DNA of 64,000 nt, taken from the NCBI RefSeq assembly GCF_021556395.1, contig NZ_JAKGCS010000006.1, positions 186,001-250,000 of the forward strand, read 5' to 3'. Both the position numbers and the translations under genes were made by a program. Numbering within the stretch: the stretch's first letter is position 1; every line of letters begins with the position of its first letter. The notes under the pieces were generated by a model. That model searched no databases. It had not been told where the DNA came from and saw only the letters and a program-made list of their open reading frames with translations. Origin of the DNA: Acuticoccus kalidii. GTDB lineage: Bacteria > Pseudomonadota > Alphaproteobacteria > Rhizobiales > Amorphaceae. This document shows, one piece after another, positions 45,963 to 54,676 of the stretch.

Positions 45963-45991
45963 GTGCTATCCCGCGGATAGATAGGGCGCAA
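45963..45991 (-). promoter_or_regulatory. Probable sigma-70-type promoter of argB
   Basis: Minus-strand TTGCGC (complement of 45,986-45,991), a 17-base spacer and TAGCAC (complement of 45,963-45,968), placed about 30 bases upstream of the argB ATG. Spacing is ideal; the -10 box matches only moderately. Confidence 0.4.
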
Positions 45992-46016
45992 GGTTTGCGG
46001 CGCACCGCGCGGCGCG

Positions 46017-46409
46017 TCAGCCCTTGAGCCGCTCCGCCTCGGGGAAGGGACCGTAGCGCAGGCGGCTGCACGGCTCCTCGTCGGCCGGGACCACGAGCGA
46101 TCCGGTGACGATGTTCTTCGCGTTCACCGTCACGAGGTGCGTCTCCGTTCCGGTATAACTGCCGTCCTTGGTCTTCGAATCGTAGCGGGCGCAGACGACG
46201 CGGCGCTCGTTGACGCCCTTGTCGAGGGTGATCACCGTCGACAGCTCGGCATTGCGGATGCTGAACGGGTCGTAGAGCTCGTTCCGCGCGTTCTGGATGA
46301 AGACGTGCTTCTCGGACGCGGTCGCCTCTCGCTGGGTTCCATAGGGGCCGCTTTGGCAGCCGACGAGAGCGAGCGGGAGTGCGATGAAGAGGAGATGACG
46401 CAGCAACAT
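46017..46409 (-). CDS. Putative lipoprotein of unknown function
   Basis: Protein of 130 residues with a lipoprotein signal: [18 protein letters not shown], where LVGC is a lipobox and Cys18 the lipidation site. The mature part has a further Cys pair (VVCARYD and EPCSRL) and no known domain. The ATG at 46,409 is chosen because it begins the signal; the TTG 22 codons upstream would bury it. Confidence 0.7.
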   Translation of the reverse strand: MLLRHLLFIALPLALVGCQSGPYGTQREATASEKHVFIQNARNELYDPFSIRNAELSTVITLDKGVNERRVVCARYDSKTKDGSYTGTETHLVTVNAKNIVTGSLVVPADEEPCSRLRYGPFPEAERLKG

Positions 46410-46509
46410 TCGATCCTCGATGATGCTGCATCTCTTCGCACCGAACGCCCGGGCGCGGAAGACGGCCCGCGTCAAATCTTGGCCGTTGTTGCCCGCCCGA
46501 CACGAGCGG

Positions 46510-47538
46510 TCACGGCCCGTCGGGTGGGAAGAGGACCGGGTTGAGGAAGGCGGCCAAGGCGGCGTTCGACTGGACGCGGACCGTTTCGTCCGAGCCGATC
46601 AGATAGCCGTCCCGGTTGGAGCAGAAGGCGAGGATCGCCGCCCGCATGGCCGGGTCGGTCATCATGAGCATGGTGCGCTCGTCGGACACGGTCCCGTCGC
46701 GGCCGACGCGGAAGCGACAATCGGCGATGTGCACCGGCGCGCGCCAGCTCCGCCCGGTCCCGTCCCAGCGATGGCGAGCGTCGAAGCGGGCGATCGTGAC
46801 GGCCGAGCCGCCATTGCGCAGGTCCCCGGCGAGTGTTTCGCACGCTTCGGAATCCATGATCTCGTCCTGGTCGCCCCACAGCATCAGGATCGGCGCGCCG
46901 GTGGTGGTCGCGTCCTCGAAGCGGGCGATGCAGGGGCCGTAAAAGGCGACATGGGCGGCGAAGGCGTTGTCCGGCCGGTAGGTGTCGACGACCTGCCGGT
47001 AGGCGGCATAGATCGAGGACATCCCGCCATAGGAGAAGCCGATGAGGGCGACGCGGTCGGCGTCGATCTCGGGGCGGTCGGCGAGCCAATCGAGCGTCGC
47101 GAACGCGTCCGACAGCGCCATCGCCTCGGTCGTCTTCATGAGACGCTCGACGAACCCGCCGCCCTCGCGCGCGCCGAACACGTCGATCACGGCGGTGGCG
47201 ATCCCCTGGGCGGCGAATTCGCGCGCATAGCGGCCCTCGCGCCGTTGGCTCACGCCGCCGGCGCCGTGGAGGAGGATGACGGCGGGCGCCGGGTTCTCCG
47301 CGCTCGCGCCGTCCGCCGGATAATACGTGACATTGGCGGCGATCGGCGCCGCGGCGCCGCCGACATCGGTGAGGGTGAAGGGGCTGGCGCTCGCGATATC
47401 GGGGCGCATCGGGGTGACGTCCGCCGACGGCCAGCGCCCGTCGGGGGCGAGCCCCGCGGCGCTCACGGTGGCCGTGGCGGCGAAAACGGCGAGGATGCTG
47501 AGCGCGGCGAGACGGCGTGGAGGCGTCGATCGGGTCAT
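46510..47538 (-). CDS. Secreted dienelactone-hydrolase-like alpha/beta hydrolase
   Basis: Protein of 342 residues with a signal peptide (LAALSILAVFAATATVSA). The catalytic triad fits a Ser in IGFSYGGMSS, Asp in LWGDQDEI and His in DARHRW; LLHGAGG is the oxyanion-hole region. It resembles dienelactone hydrolase-family proteins exported to the periplasm, substrate unknown. It is followed by the lipoprotein gene on the same strand, about 100 bases away. Confidence 0.83.
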   Translation of the reverse strand: MTRSTPPRRLAALSILAVFAATATVSAAGLAPDGRWPSADVTPMRPDIASASPFTLTDVGGAAAPIAANVTYYPADGASAENPAPAVILLHGAGGVSQRREGRYAREFAAQGIATAVIDVFGAREGGGFVERLMKTTEAMALSDAFATLDWLADRPEIDADRVALIGFSYGGMSSIYAAYRQVVDTYRPDNAFAAHVAFYGPCIARFEDATTTGAPILMLWGDQDEIMDSEACETLAGDLRNGGSAVTIARFDARHRWDGTGRSWRAPVHIADCRFRVGRDGTVSDERTMLMMTDPAMRAAILAFCSNRDGYLIGSDETVRVQSNAALAAFLNPVLFPPDGP

Positions 47539-47603
47539 GCGGGGTTAAATTGGTCCCGGAGGCGCCCGATGAACGCGACCGATCGCTGCAGGCGGGCCGG
47601 GGC

Positions 47604-47984
47604 TCAGGGGCACTCGGAATAATCGACGAAGCGACGCTTGACCCAGGCCTCGGTCGAGCCGCCATCGAAGATGGTCACGGGACACCAGCGCGCGCCGACG
47701 GGCAGATTGGCCGGAACACAGACGCGCATCTCGGCGCGATAGACGTCGAAGAGGCTGTTCTCGACGCCCTCACCACGGGCGAGCCCCTCGGACAGGGCGA
47801 TGATCGGCCCGTCATTCCAGTCGTACGTGGCGACGACTTCGGATTCGGAGGTCGGCCCGGCGCGGAATTGCAACGGATCGCTCGGCCCGACATTGACGCG
47901 ATAGCAGCCGAAACCGCTCGTCGCCGCTGCGGGCGTGGCGCCGAGGAGCGTGGCGGTTAGGACAATCGTCATAGATGCGCGCAT
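47604..47984 (-). CDS. Small secreted protein, possible bacterial SH3-like domain
   Basis: Protein of 126 residues with a signal peptide (MRASMTIVLTATLLGATPAAA). The mature part reads like an SH3b domain: NVGPSDPLQFRAGPTSESEVVATY at the start and a late Trp-Val segment (EAWVKRRFVDY). Four Cys in the mature protein suggest two disulfides. Such domains bind cell-wall or surface ligands; the function here is unknown. Confidence 0.65.
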   Translation of the reverse strand: MRASMTIVLTATLLGATPAAATSGFGCYRVNVGPSDPLQFRAGPTSESEVVATYDWNDGPIIALSEGLARGEGVENSLFDVYRAEMRVCVPANLPVGARWCPVTIFDGGSTEAWVKRRFVDYSECP

Positions 47985-48072
47985 ATCGGCTCGTCTCCAC
48001 TTGCACCCTGCCCGGCGCGTTGCGATTGTCGCCGCCGCGGCAGAATGTGCCGCTCAGCTCGGGTCTCTGACG

Positions 48073-49419
48073 TTGCCAACATTTTATCTGCATATCGGTA
48101 TGCCGAAAACCGGCACGACATCGATTCAGCGCTACTTTCATCTGAACCGTGATGCGACGCGTGCTGGCGGGATCGCCTATCCCAATATGCCCGGTGCAAA
48201 TCAGAACGCGTTTTTGGAGGCACAATTCCGTCGTCCGCGGGGATTGTCGGACGAGCGCCTGATTCGTCGCGGTCAGGGCGGTTTCGTCGAACGGCGCGAC
48301 GAAATGCGCGCCGCTTTCGTCTCCGAGATGAACGCCGCGGCGGACGAGGGGCTCGACGGGCTGCTCTCCGCCGAGACGGGCAGCGCCATGCAGCGGGCCG
48401 GGGTCGCCGAGCTTCACGAACTCATGTCGATGTTCGACAAGGTCGTCACGCTCGCATTCGTGCGGCCCCCGCGTTCCTGGAGAGGCAGCAAGTGCCAGCA
48501 GGGCCTGAAAGACGGCGGCACGATGGCGGACTTCCTGACGTCGGTGCCCGCCGCGCTCTATCGTGGCTCGATCGAGCCGCACGACAAGGTGAGCCCGAAT
48601 GTTCGCCTCGCCGTCTTCCATCCCTCGCGCATGAAGGATGGCTGCGTCCTGCAGACGCTTTTGTCGATGATGGACGGTGAACGCCCCGCGTTCGCGAATG
48701 CGCGGGCCGGTCGCTCCAACGAATCGATGAGCATGACGGGGGCGAAGTTCTTCTCGATGATCAACGGCGCCCAGAAGGCGGGCGCGCTGCCGGCCGATCT
48801 GCCGGATGCGCTCCGCCGGGCACTCGGCGAGGGGCTGATGGGCGATTATCTGAAGGCGGTTTTCGCCGAGCCGCGCTTCATTCGCCCGCCGAACGCCATG
48901 ATGCGCGTGCTGATTCCGATGCCGGGGCCGAAATTCCGGCTTCCGGTCGAGGTGGAGGCGGCGGCGATCAAAGCCGAAGGCGACGAGATCGCGTGGATCT
49001 GCGACCGTCTCGGAGAGGATTTGACCGCGTTTGACTCCGATACGGACACGCCGCTGCCCACGCTCGCTTCGTTCGACCGTTTCGACGACGAGGAGGTCGC
49101 CGCGATCGTCACCACCATCGAGACGATGAACGCGACGATCACCGACCCGATCGAAGCGCTTCTCGCGCGCGGGCGGAAGGGCAAGCGGCGCCGCGTCGAG
49201 CGCTATCTCAACGAAAACGGGATCGAAGCGCCTGCCGAAAACGACAGCAAGCCGAAAGCGAAAGCCCGGCCGGCCGGCCGGGATGCGGAGGCGCCGGCGC
49301 CTCAACCCGGCGACCGTGCCGCCTTCCGGGAAGCGCGCCGCGCACGAATGATGGAGCGCCGCGCCGCGGCGGTGGAAGCCAAACGGGCGGCCCGGCGCGG
49401 CGATAAGGCGGCCGAATAG
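48073..49419 (+). CDS. Sulfotransferase-like P-loop protein with basic C-terminal tail
   Basis: Protein of about 448 residues. TFYLHIGMPKTGTTSIQ at the N-terminus is a PAPS-binding 5'-PSB loop, and FVRPPRSWRGSKC about 115 residues later fits the 3'-phosphate-binding motif. Homologues are poorly characterised; roles could be in sulfation of surface polysaccharide or lipid. The last 80 or so residues are Lys/Arg/Ala-rich and disordered-looking. No ATG lies near the homology start; a TTG at 48,073 is chosen, with low certainty. It stands alone between small secreted proteins and an SDR gene. Confidence 0.7.
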   Translation: MPTFYLHIGMPKTGTTSIQRYFHLNRDATRAGGIAYPNMPGANQNAFLEAQFRRPRGLSDERLIRRGQGGFVERRDEMRAAFVSEMNAAADEGLDGLLSAETGSAMQRAGVAELHELMSMFDKVVTLAFVRPPRSWRGSKCQQGLKDGGTMADFLTSVPAALYRGSIEPHDKVSPNVRLAVFHPSRMKDGCVLQTLLSMMDGERPAFANARAGRSNESMSMTGAKFFSMINGAQKAGALPADLPDALRRALGEGLMGDYLKAVFAEPRFIRPPNAMMRVLIPMPGPKFRLPVEVEAAAIKAEGDEIAWICDRLGEDLTAFDSDTDTPLPTLASFDRFDDEEVAAIVTTIETMNATITDPIEALLARGRKGKRRRVERYLNENGIEAPAENDSKPKAKARPAGRDAEAPAPQPGDRAAFREARRARMMERRAAAVEAKRAARRGDKAAE

Positions 49420-49529
49420 GACCGGCCATCGGCCCGGCCGGATCGCGTCCGGTCCGCTTGTCGGCGGGCCGCTGTCTATCGTCGTGCGGATTGTGCCCTA
49501 TATGGCGCAAGGGTGGATGAGGATCCGGG

Positions 49530-50270
49530 ATGGACGATAGGAAGACCCTCGTGCTGACCGGAGCGAGCCGAGGCATCGGCCATGCGACGGTGAAGCGCTT
49601 TTCGGCCGACAATTGGCGGATCGTCACCTGTTCGCGCCATCCCTTCTCCGACAAGTGCCCGTGGCCTGCCGGTGAAGACGATCACATCCAGCTCGACCTC
49701 AACGATCCGGATGGGCTCGGCACCGCGATCGCCGAGATCCGCCAGCGTCTGACGCAGAATGGCGGCCGCCTCGATGCGCTCGTCAACAACGCCGCGATCA
49801 GCCCGAAAGGGGAGGGTGGGGCGCGGCTCAACTCGATCGAGACGCCGATGCAGCTCTGGCGCTCGGTGTTCCAGGTGAATTTCTTCGCCCCGATCATGCT
49901 GGGGCGCGGGCTCCTCAAGGAGCTGAAGGCGGCGAAGGGCTCGATCGTCAACGTCTCGTCGATCGCCGGGAGCCGGGTCCATCCCTTCGCGGGCACCGCC
50001 TATGCGACGTCGAAAGCGGCGCTCGCGGCGCTGACGCGGGAGATGGCGGCGGATTTCGGGCCGCTCGGCATCCGCGTCAACGCGATCGCGCCGGGGGAGA
50101 TCGAAACGGCGATCCTGTCGCCGGGGACGGACGCGCTGATCGACGATATTCCGCTCGGCCGTCTCGGTTCGCCCGTGGAGGTCGCCGAGGCGATCTTTTT
50201 TCTCTGCTCGGGCGCGTCGAGCTACGTGAACGGCGCGGAAATCCACGTGAACGGCGGCCAGCACGTCTGA
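49530..50270 (+). CDS. Short-chain dehydrogenase/reductase
   Basis: Classical SDR of 246 residues: LTGASRGIGHATV (cofactor site), NNAAIS, catalytic Ser in VNVSSIAGSR and the YxxxK in YATSKAAL. The C-terminus (VNGAEIHVNGGQ) is typical of the 3-oxoacyl-ACP reductase-like subgroup. Monocistronic on the plus strand; converges with ychF. The substrate is unknown. Confidence 0.9.
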   Translation: MDDRKTLVLTGASRGIGHATVKRFSADNWRIVTCSRHPFSDKCPWPAGEDDHIQLDLNDPDGLGTAIAEIRQRLTQNGGRLDALVNNAAISPKGEGGARLNSIETPMQLWRSVFQVNFFAPIMLGRGLLKELKAAKGSIVNVSSIAGSRVHPFAGTAYATSKAALAALTREMAADFGPLGIRVNAIAPGEIETAILSPGTDALIDDIPLGRLGSPVEVAEAIFFLCSGASSYVNGAEIHVNGGQHV

Positions 50271-50289
50271 CGTGCCGGCCGGCCGGCGA

Positions 50290-51387
50290 TCAGGTCGCGA
50301 ACTTGAAGTGGACGATGTCGCCGTCGACGATCCGGTATTCCTTGCCTTCGTCGCGGGCGCGGCCCGCATCTCTGGCACCGGTCTCGCCGCCGAGGGTGAT
50401 GAAATCGTCATAGCCGATCGTCTGGGCGCGGATGAAGCCGCGCTCGAAGTCGGTGTGGATGACGCCGGCGGCCTGCGGGGCGTGCGTGCCGGCGCGGATC
50501 GTCCAGGCGCGCGTCTCTTTCGGGCCGGCGGTGAAGAACGTGATGAGATCGAGCAGCCCGTAGCCGGCGCGGATCAGCCGGTCGAGGCCCGGCTCTTCGA
50601 GGCCGAGGCTTTCGAGATAGTCCGTCTGCTCATCGGTCGGGAGCTGGGCGATTTCCGCCTCGATCGCCGCTGAGATCACCACCGACGGCGCGCCCCGCTC
50701 GGCCGCCATCTTGGCGGCCCGCTCGGAGATCGCATTGCCGGTGCCGGCCGACGCCTCGTCCACGTTGAGGACGTAGAGCATCGGCTTGCTGGTGAGGAGG
50801 TTCAGCATCTTGAAGGCCTTGCGGTCCTCCGGGGCGACCTCGAGCTCGCGCGCCGGGCGACCGTCACGCAGAAGCTCCAGCGCGCCGTCCATCAGCGCGA
50901 GTTCGGTCTTCGCGTCCTTGTCGCCCGATTGGGCGCGCTTGCGCAGGTTCGTCGACCGCCGCTCCAGGCTTTCGAGATCGGCGAGCATCAGCTCGGTCTC
51001 GACCGTCTCCGCGTCGGCGATCGGATCGACGACGTTCGCGACATGGGTCACGTCGTCATCCTCGAAGCAGCGCAGGACGTGGGCGATGGCGTCCACCTCG
51101 CGGATGTTGGCGAGGAACTGATTGCCGAGCCCTTCGCCCGCCGACGCGCCGCGCACAAGGCCGGCGATGTCGACGAAGGTGAGGCGCGTCGGGATGATCT
51201 CCGCCGATTTCGCGACCTCGGCGATCGCCGTCAGGCGCGGGTCGGGCACCGCGACGTCACCCGTGTTCGGCTCGATGGTGCAGAACGGGTAATTCGCGGC
51301 CTGCGCGGCGGCCGTCTTCGTGAGGGCGTTGAAGAGCGTGGACTTGCCCACGTTGGGCAAGCCGACGATCCCGCATTTGAATCCCAT
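50290..51387 (-). CDS. ychF: Redox-regulated ATPase/GTPase YchF
   Basis: Obg-family P-loop NTPase of 365 residues. [16 protein letters not shown] is the Walker [13 protein letters not shown] follows; the usual NKxD is replaced by NVDE, the hallmark of YchF (ATP preference). A C-terminal TGS-like domain ends VHFKFAT. It binds ribosomes and influences translation and oxidative stress response. It is 2 bases downstream of pth, a near-universal bacterial pairing. Confidence 0.96.
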   Translation of the reverse strand: MGFKCGIVGLPNVGKSTLFNALTKTAAAQAANYPFCTIEPNTGDVAVPDPRLTAIAEVAKSAEIIPTRLTFVDIAGLVRGASAGEGLGNQFLANIREVDAIAHVLRCFEDDDVTHVANVVDPIADAETVETELMLADLESLERRSTNLRKRAQSGDKDAKTELALMDGALELLRDGRPARELEVAPEDRKAFKMLNLLTSKPMLYVLNVDEASAGTGNAISERAAKMAAERGAPSVVISAAIEAEIAQLPTDEQTDYLESLGLEEPGLDRLIRAGYGLLDLITFFTAGPKETRAWTIRAGTHAPQAAGVIHTDFERGFIRAQTIGYDDFITLGGETGARDAGRARDEGKEYRIVDGDIVHFKFAT

Positions 51388-51389
51388 TG

Positions 51390-52115
51390 TTACTTCCGCA
51401 AAAGATGCGCCAAGGCGGAGAACGGACCTTGCGCCGGGCGCTGGTCGCTCTCGCGCTTGGCAAGAACCGAGACGGGGCGCTCGTCGGCCGAGGATCGTGC
51501 CGCGTCCGACGAGTCTCGGGGCGCGGACGGCTTGGCCGCCTGGTCCTTCGACAGCCGGACGTGAACGCGCGAGGAGAATGTCGAATCCTGACCGGTCGCG
51601 AGCAGCGTGGCCTCTTCGGCGATGGCGTCGAGCATCGGCTCCAGCCAGTCGAAGTCGGACTTGGCGAAGTCGTGCAGAACATAGTTCGGCACGAGCTCCT
51701 TGCGGCCGGGATGGCCGACGCCGATTCGCAGGCGCCGGAACCCGTCTCGCATGTGCGCGATGATCGATTTGAGGCCGTTATGACCGCCGGTGCCGCCGCC
51801 GGTCTTCATCCGGAACTTGGCGGGCGGCAGGTCGATCTCGTCGTGGATCACGACGATGTCCGACGGATCGACCTTGTAGAAACGAGCCGCTTCCGCGACG
51901 GCGCGGCCGGACTCGTTCATATAGGTCAACGGCTTCAGGAACATCACCCGCGTGCCGTGGATGTTGGCCTCGGAGACATCGCTCTGGAATTTGCGTCGCC
52001 AGGGACCGCCACGCCACCGTTCATGGATGCGGTCGACCGCCATGAAGCCGACATTGTGCCGGTTCATGGCGTACGTGCTTCCAGGATTTCCGAGGCCGAC
52101 CATCAATTTCAACAT
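51390..52115 (-). CDS. pth: Peptidyl-tRNA hydrolase
   Basis: Protein of 241 residues. VGLGNPGSTYAMNRHNVGF carries the catalytic His; HDEIDLPPAKFRMK and GGGTGGHNGLKSI follow. It cleaves peptidyl-tRNA released prematurely. It is about 45 residues longer than E. coli Pth because of a disordered-looking Ser/Ala/Arg-rich C-terminal tail. It sits between rplY (24 bases) and ychF (2 bases). Confidence 0.95.
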   Translation of the reverse strand: MLKLMVGLGNPGSTYAMNRHNVGFMAVDRIHERWRGGPWRRKFQSDVSEANIHGTRVMFLKPLTYMNESGRAVAEAARFYKVDPSDIVVIHDEIDLPPAKFRMKTGGGTGGHNGLKSIIAHMRDGFRRLRIGVGHPGRKELVPNYVLHDFAKSDFDWLEPMLDAIAEEATLLATGQDSTFSSRVHVRLSKDQAAKPSAPRDSSDAARSSADERPVSVLAKRESDQRPAQGPFSALAHLLRK

Positions 52116-52139
52116 GGCGCAGCCTCGTTCGCTATCCGG

Positions 52140-52808
52140 TTAGCTTTCGCTCGACTCGTCGCCGTCGCCGGACTCGCCTTCGGTCTCGGCGCCCTCACCG
52201 GCCTCGGCCTCGGCGTCTTCCTCGACCTCTTCCGGCTCTTCGGCGATCGGCGCGGTGATCGTCGCGACGGTGAACTCTTCCTCGTTCGCGAAGTGCACGT
52301 CGGAGGGGAGCTTGACCTGTGCGCTGGTGATCGTGGCACCGATCTCGAGGCCGCTGACGTCGATCTCGACCGAATCGGGGATCCGGGTCGCGGCGGCGTT
52401 CACGGACACCGTGTGCGAGACGAGATTGAGCACGCCGTCATTCTGCTTGATGCCGGGGCTGTCCTCTTCGCCGACGACATGGACCGGCACGTCGACCGTG
52501 ACGCGCGAGCGCGCGGTGACGCGCAGGAAGTCCACGTGAACGAGGAAATCCTTCACCGGCTCGAGCTGATAGTCGCGGGCCAACGCCTGGATGGTTTCTC
52601 CCCCGACTTCGATGTTCCACAGGTTGGTCAGGAAGCCACCGCTATACAGCCGGAGTTCGGCTTGCTTGTGCGAAATGGCAATCGCAACGGGGGGTTGATT
52701 GTCGCCGTAGATCACGGCGGGAATAAGTCCTTCCCGCCTCAGTGCGCGCGCGGCCCCCTTGCCCGTCCGTTCGCGCACGGCGGCCTTCAGCTGAAAGGCG
52801 TCAGCCAT
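52140..52808 (-). CDS. rplY: 50S ribosomal protein L25/general stress protein Ctc
   Basis: Protein of 222 residues: an N-terminal L25 domain binding 5S rRNA (LKAAVRERTGKGAARALRR), a TL5/Ctc C-terminal beta domain, and a very acidic tail (Glu/Asp/Gly/Ser). AGGAG lies 7 bases before ATG 52,808, and a second ATG at 52,811 has only 4-base spacing, so 52,808 is preferred. First gene of rplY-pth-ychF, with a good promoter upstream. Confidence 0.95.
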   Translation of the reverse strand: MADAFQLKAAVRERTGKGAARALRREGLIPAVIYGDNQPPVAIAISHKQAELRLYSGGFLTNLWNIEVGGETIQALARDYQLEPVKDFLVHVDFLRVTARSRVTVDVPVHVVGEEDSPGIKQNDGVLNLVSHTVSVNAAATRIPDSVEIDVSGLEIGATITSAQVKLPSDVHFANEEEFTVATITAPIAEEPEEVEEDAEAEAGEGAETEGESGDGDESSES

Positions 52809-52910
52809 CATGCATCTCCTAATTTGCAAACAACTGAAGCTGAGTCGCGAAATGCGCTCAGCTTCTGCGCTCAAAGGCGCGCCTCGCCTCCAGGGGTGCG
52901 AGGTGAACGG

Positions 52911-52939
52911 GGTATAGGCGAGCGATGGTACGAAGACAA
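52911..52939 (-). promoter_or_regulatory. Sigma-70-type promoter of rplY-pth-ychF
   Basis: On the minus strand, TTGTCT (complement of 52,934-52,939), 17-base spacer, TATACC (complement of 52,911-52,916). Predicted transcript start near 52,904 gives a leader of about 95 bases. The -10 hexamer is identical to that of the rpmH promoter in this window. Confidence 0.65.
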
Positions 52940-53081
52940 GTGTGCGCGTTAGAGATATCGCGCGCCTTCGGTGCCGAAATCGAAGGCGATCACGTCCCCC
53001 GATCTTTCGCGCGATGCCGAACGATACATGGGAGACCCTATGTCTTGTCGCGCCGACCCCGCGGGATGCGCGCGGATGCGG

Positions 53082-54524
53082 TCAGGCGTTGACCACGCGG
53101 CGGGCGGCAAGGTCGATCGGCCGGTCGGGAATGGTGAGCTCGAACGAGGCACCGACCGGCGTGTCGAGGAGGGTGAGGGAACCGCCATGCGCGCGGACGA
53201 GTTCCGCCGCGATGGCGAGGCCGAGCCCGGTTCCGCCGCGCCGCCCGTTTCCCTTGAACGGCTGAAACAGCGTCATCCGCACCGCTTCGGGAACGCCGGG
53301 CCCCGTGTCGGACACGACGATGCGCACGACGGAGCCGGTGCGCTCCGCGGCGATCGCGAGGCGCCGGACGATGGCGGCATGCGGGTTGCTCTCCAGCGCC
53401 TCCATCGCATTGCGGCACAGGTTCATGAGGACGCGATAGAGCTGATCGGGGTCGGAATCGATCTCGAGCCCTTCCTCGACGAGGATGCGGAAATCGATCG
53501 TCGGATGCGTGTCGAGGCCGAGAATCTCGCCGACATCGGCCGCGAGCAGCTCGAGGTCGATCAGCCGACGTTGCGGCGGCGCTTCGCCGGCGCGGCCATA
53601 TGCGAGGACGCCGCTGGTATAGCCGACTGCCCGGTCGAGCGCGCGCACGAGCTTCGGCACGAAGCGCTGCACCGTGGGATCGGGGATGACGGCGAGGCGG
53701 TCGGAAAAGAGCTGCGCCGAGGCGAGGAGATTGCGCAGATCATGGTTGATCTTCGAGACCGCCATGCCGAGTTCGGCGAGGCGGCGGCGCTGGATGATCG
53801 TATCGGTGAGCTGGTGCTGCATCGCCGCCAAGGACCGTTCGGCCTCGCCGATCTCGTCGGTCCGCCGGGATGGGGTGATGGTACGCCGCTCGTCCTCCGG
53901 GTCCTCCGCGAAGTCGACCATCGCGTGAGCGAGCCGCTTGACCGGACGGACGAAGAGCCAGCGCAGGCTCATATAGACGAGGCCCGCAGTGATCGCCGAG
54001 ATCACGAGCGACAGGAACAGGATGTTGGTCGAATAGGCGATCATGTCGTGCCGCAGGAGCGTCTCGTCGAGGACGACGTCGACCTCCTCGGAGCGGCCGG
54101 CGGGCATCGCCGTGACGCGGATGATGCGCCCATTCGGCGCGAACAGGGTGTCGAACGCGGCGATGATCGACTGAAGGGGCGTCTGATGTCCGAGCTCGAC
54201 ATGCCGGTCGACCATGGTCGGCGGGGCAGCCATCGCGAGAAGCCGGCGGCGATTGCCCTCGCGGTGGGCGATCGCGATCGTGTCCGTCGCCTCGAGGAGG
54301 CGCATCTTGAGCTGTTCGGGCACATTCTTGGTGTTGGCGATGATCGCCGCGGCGACGGAGGCGTTACGGTGCGCGTCGGCCAGCCAGTTGTTGCGGAAAT
54401 TCGCGATCGACGGAACGAAGATCAGAACTTCCGACAACATGACGAACAGAACCGTGAGCAGGAGCAGCTTGCTCCCCAGCCCTAGGCGCATACGCGGGCG
54501 CCACCGTTCGCCGTGGTGTTCCAT
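53082..54524 (-). CDS. Orphan membrane sensor histidine kinase
   Basis: Protein of 480 residues. A membrane helix (about 19-40), a periplasmic sensor of about 120 residues, a second helix, a HAMP-like linker (RWLFVRPVKRLAHAM), an H-box KINHDLRNLLAS with the phospho-accepting His, then the ATPase domain: N-box LMNLCRNAMEAL, G1 VSDTGPGVP and G2 GGTGLGLAIA. No response regulator gene is adjacent, so the partner is unknown. Start alternatives are ATG 54,524 and the internal ATG 54,491. Monocistronic. Confidence 0.9.
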   Translation of the reverse strand: MEHHGERWRPRMRLGLGSKLLLLTVLFVMLSEVLIFVPSIANFRNNWLADAHRNASVAAAIIANTKNVPEQLKMRLLEATDTIAIAHREGNRRRLLAMAAPPTMVDRHVELGHQTPLQSIIAAFDTLFAPNGRIIRVTAMPAGRSEEVDVVLDETLLRHDMIAYSTNILFLSLVISAITAGLVYMSLRWLFVRPVKRLAHAMVDFAEDPEDERRTITPSRRTDEIGEAERSLAAMQHQLTDTIIQRRRLAELGMAVSKINHDLRNLLASAQLFSDRLAVIPDPTVQRFVPKLVRALDRAVGYTSGVLAYGRAGEAPPQRRLIDLELLAADVGEILGLDTHPTIDFRILVEEGLEIDSDPDQLYRVLMNLCRNAMEALESNPHAAIVRRLAIAAERTGSVVRIVVSDTGPGVPEAVRMTLFQPFKGNGRRGGTGLGLAIAAELVRAHGGSLTLLDTPVGASFELTIPDRPIDLAARRVVNA

Positions 54525-54676
54525 TGCGGGCCATCATACCGCGTGTTGAAGACGGCGGTACACAGCGCGCAACACTGCCGCATTTGCCAAGTGACGCGTC
54601 CGGTTCCCATCTCGGCGCATCTTAGCGCATGCGATTTGAGGATTGAACAGACGGGATTCCGATTTTGCCCGCCCAA

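Noticed and set aside
52812..53081. Small ORFs between rplY and the sensor kinase
   Set aside because: Low-complexity translations with no ribosome-binding sites; the rplY promoter occupies part of the region.
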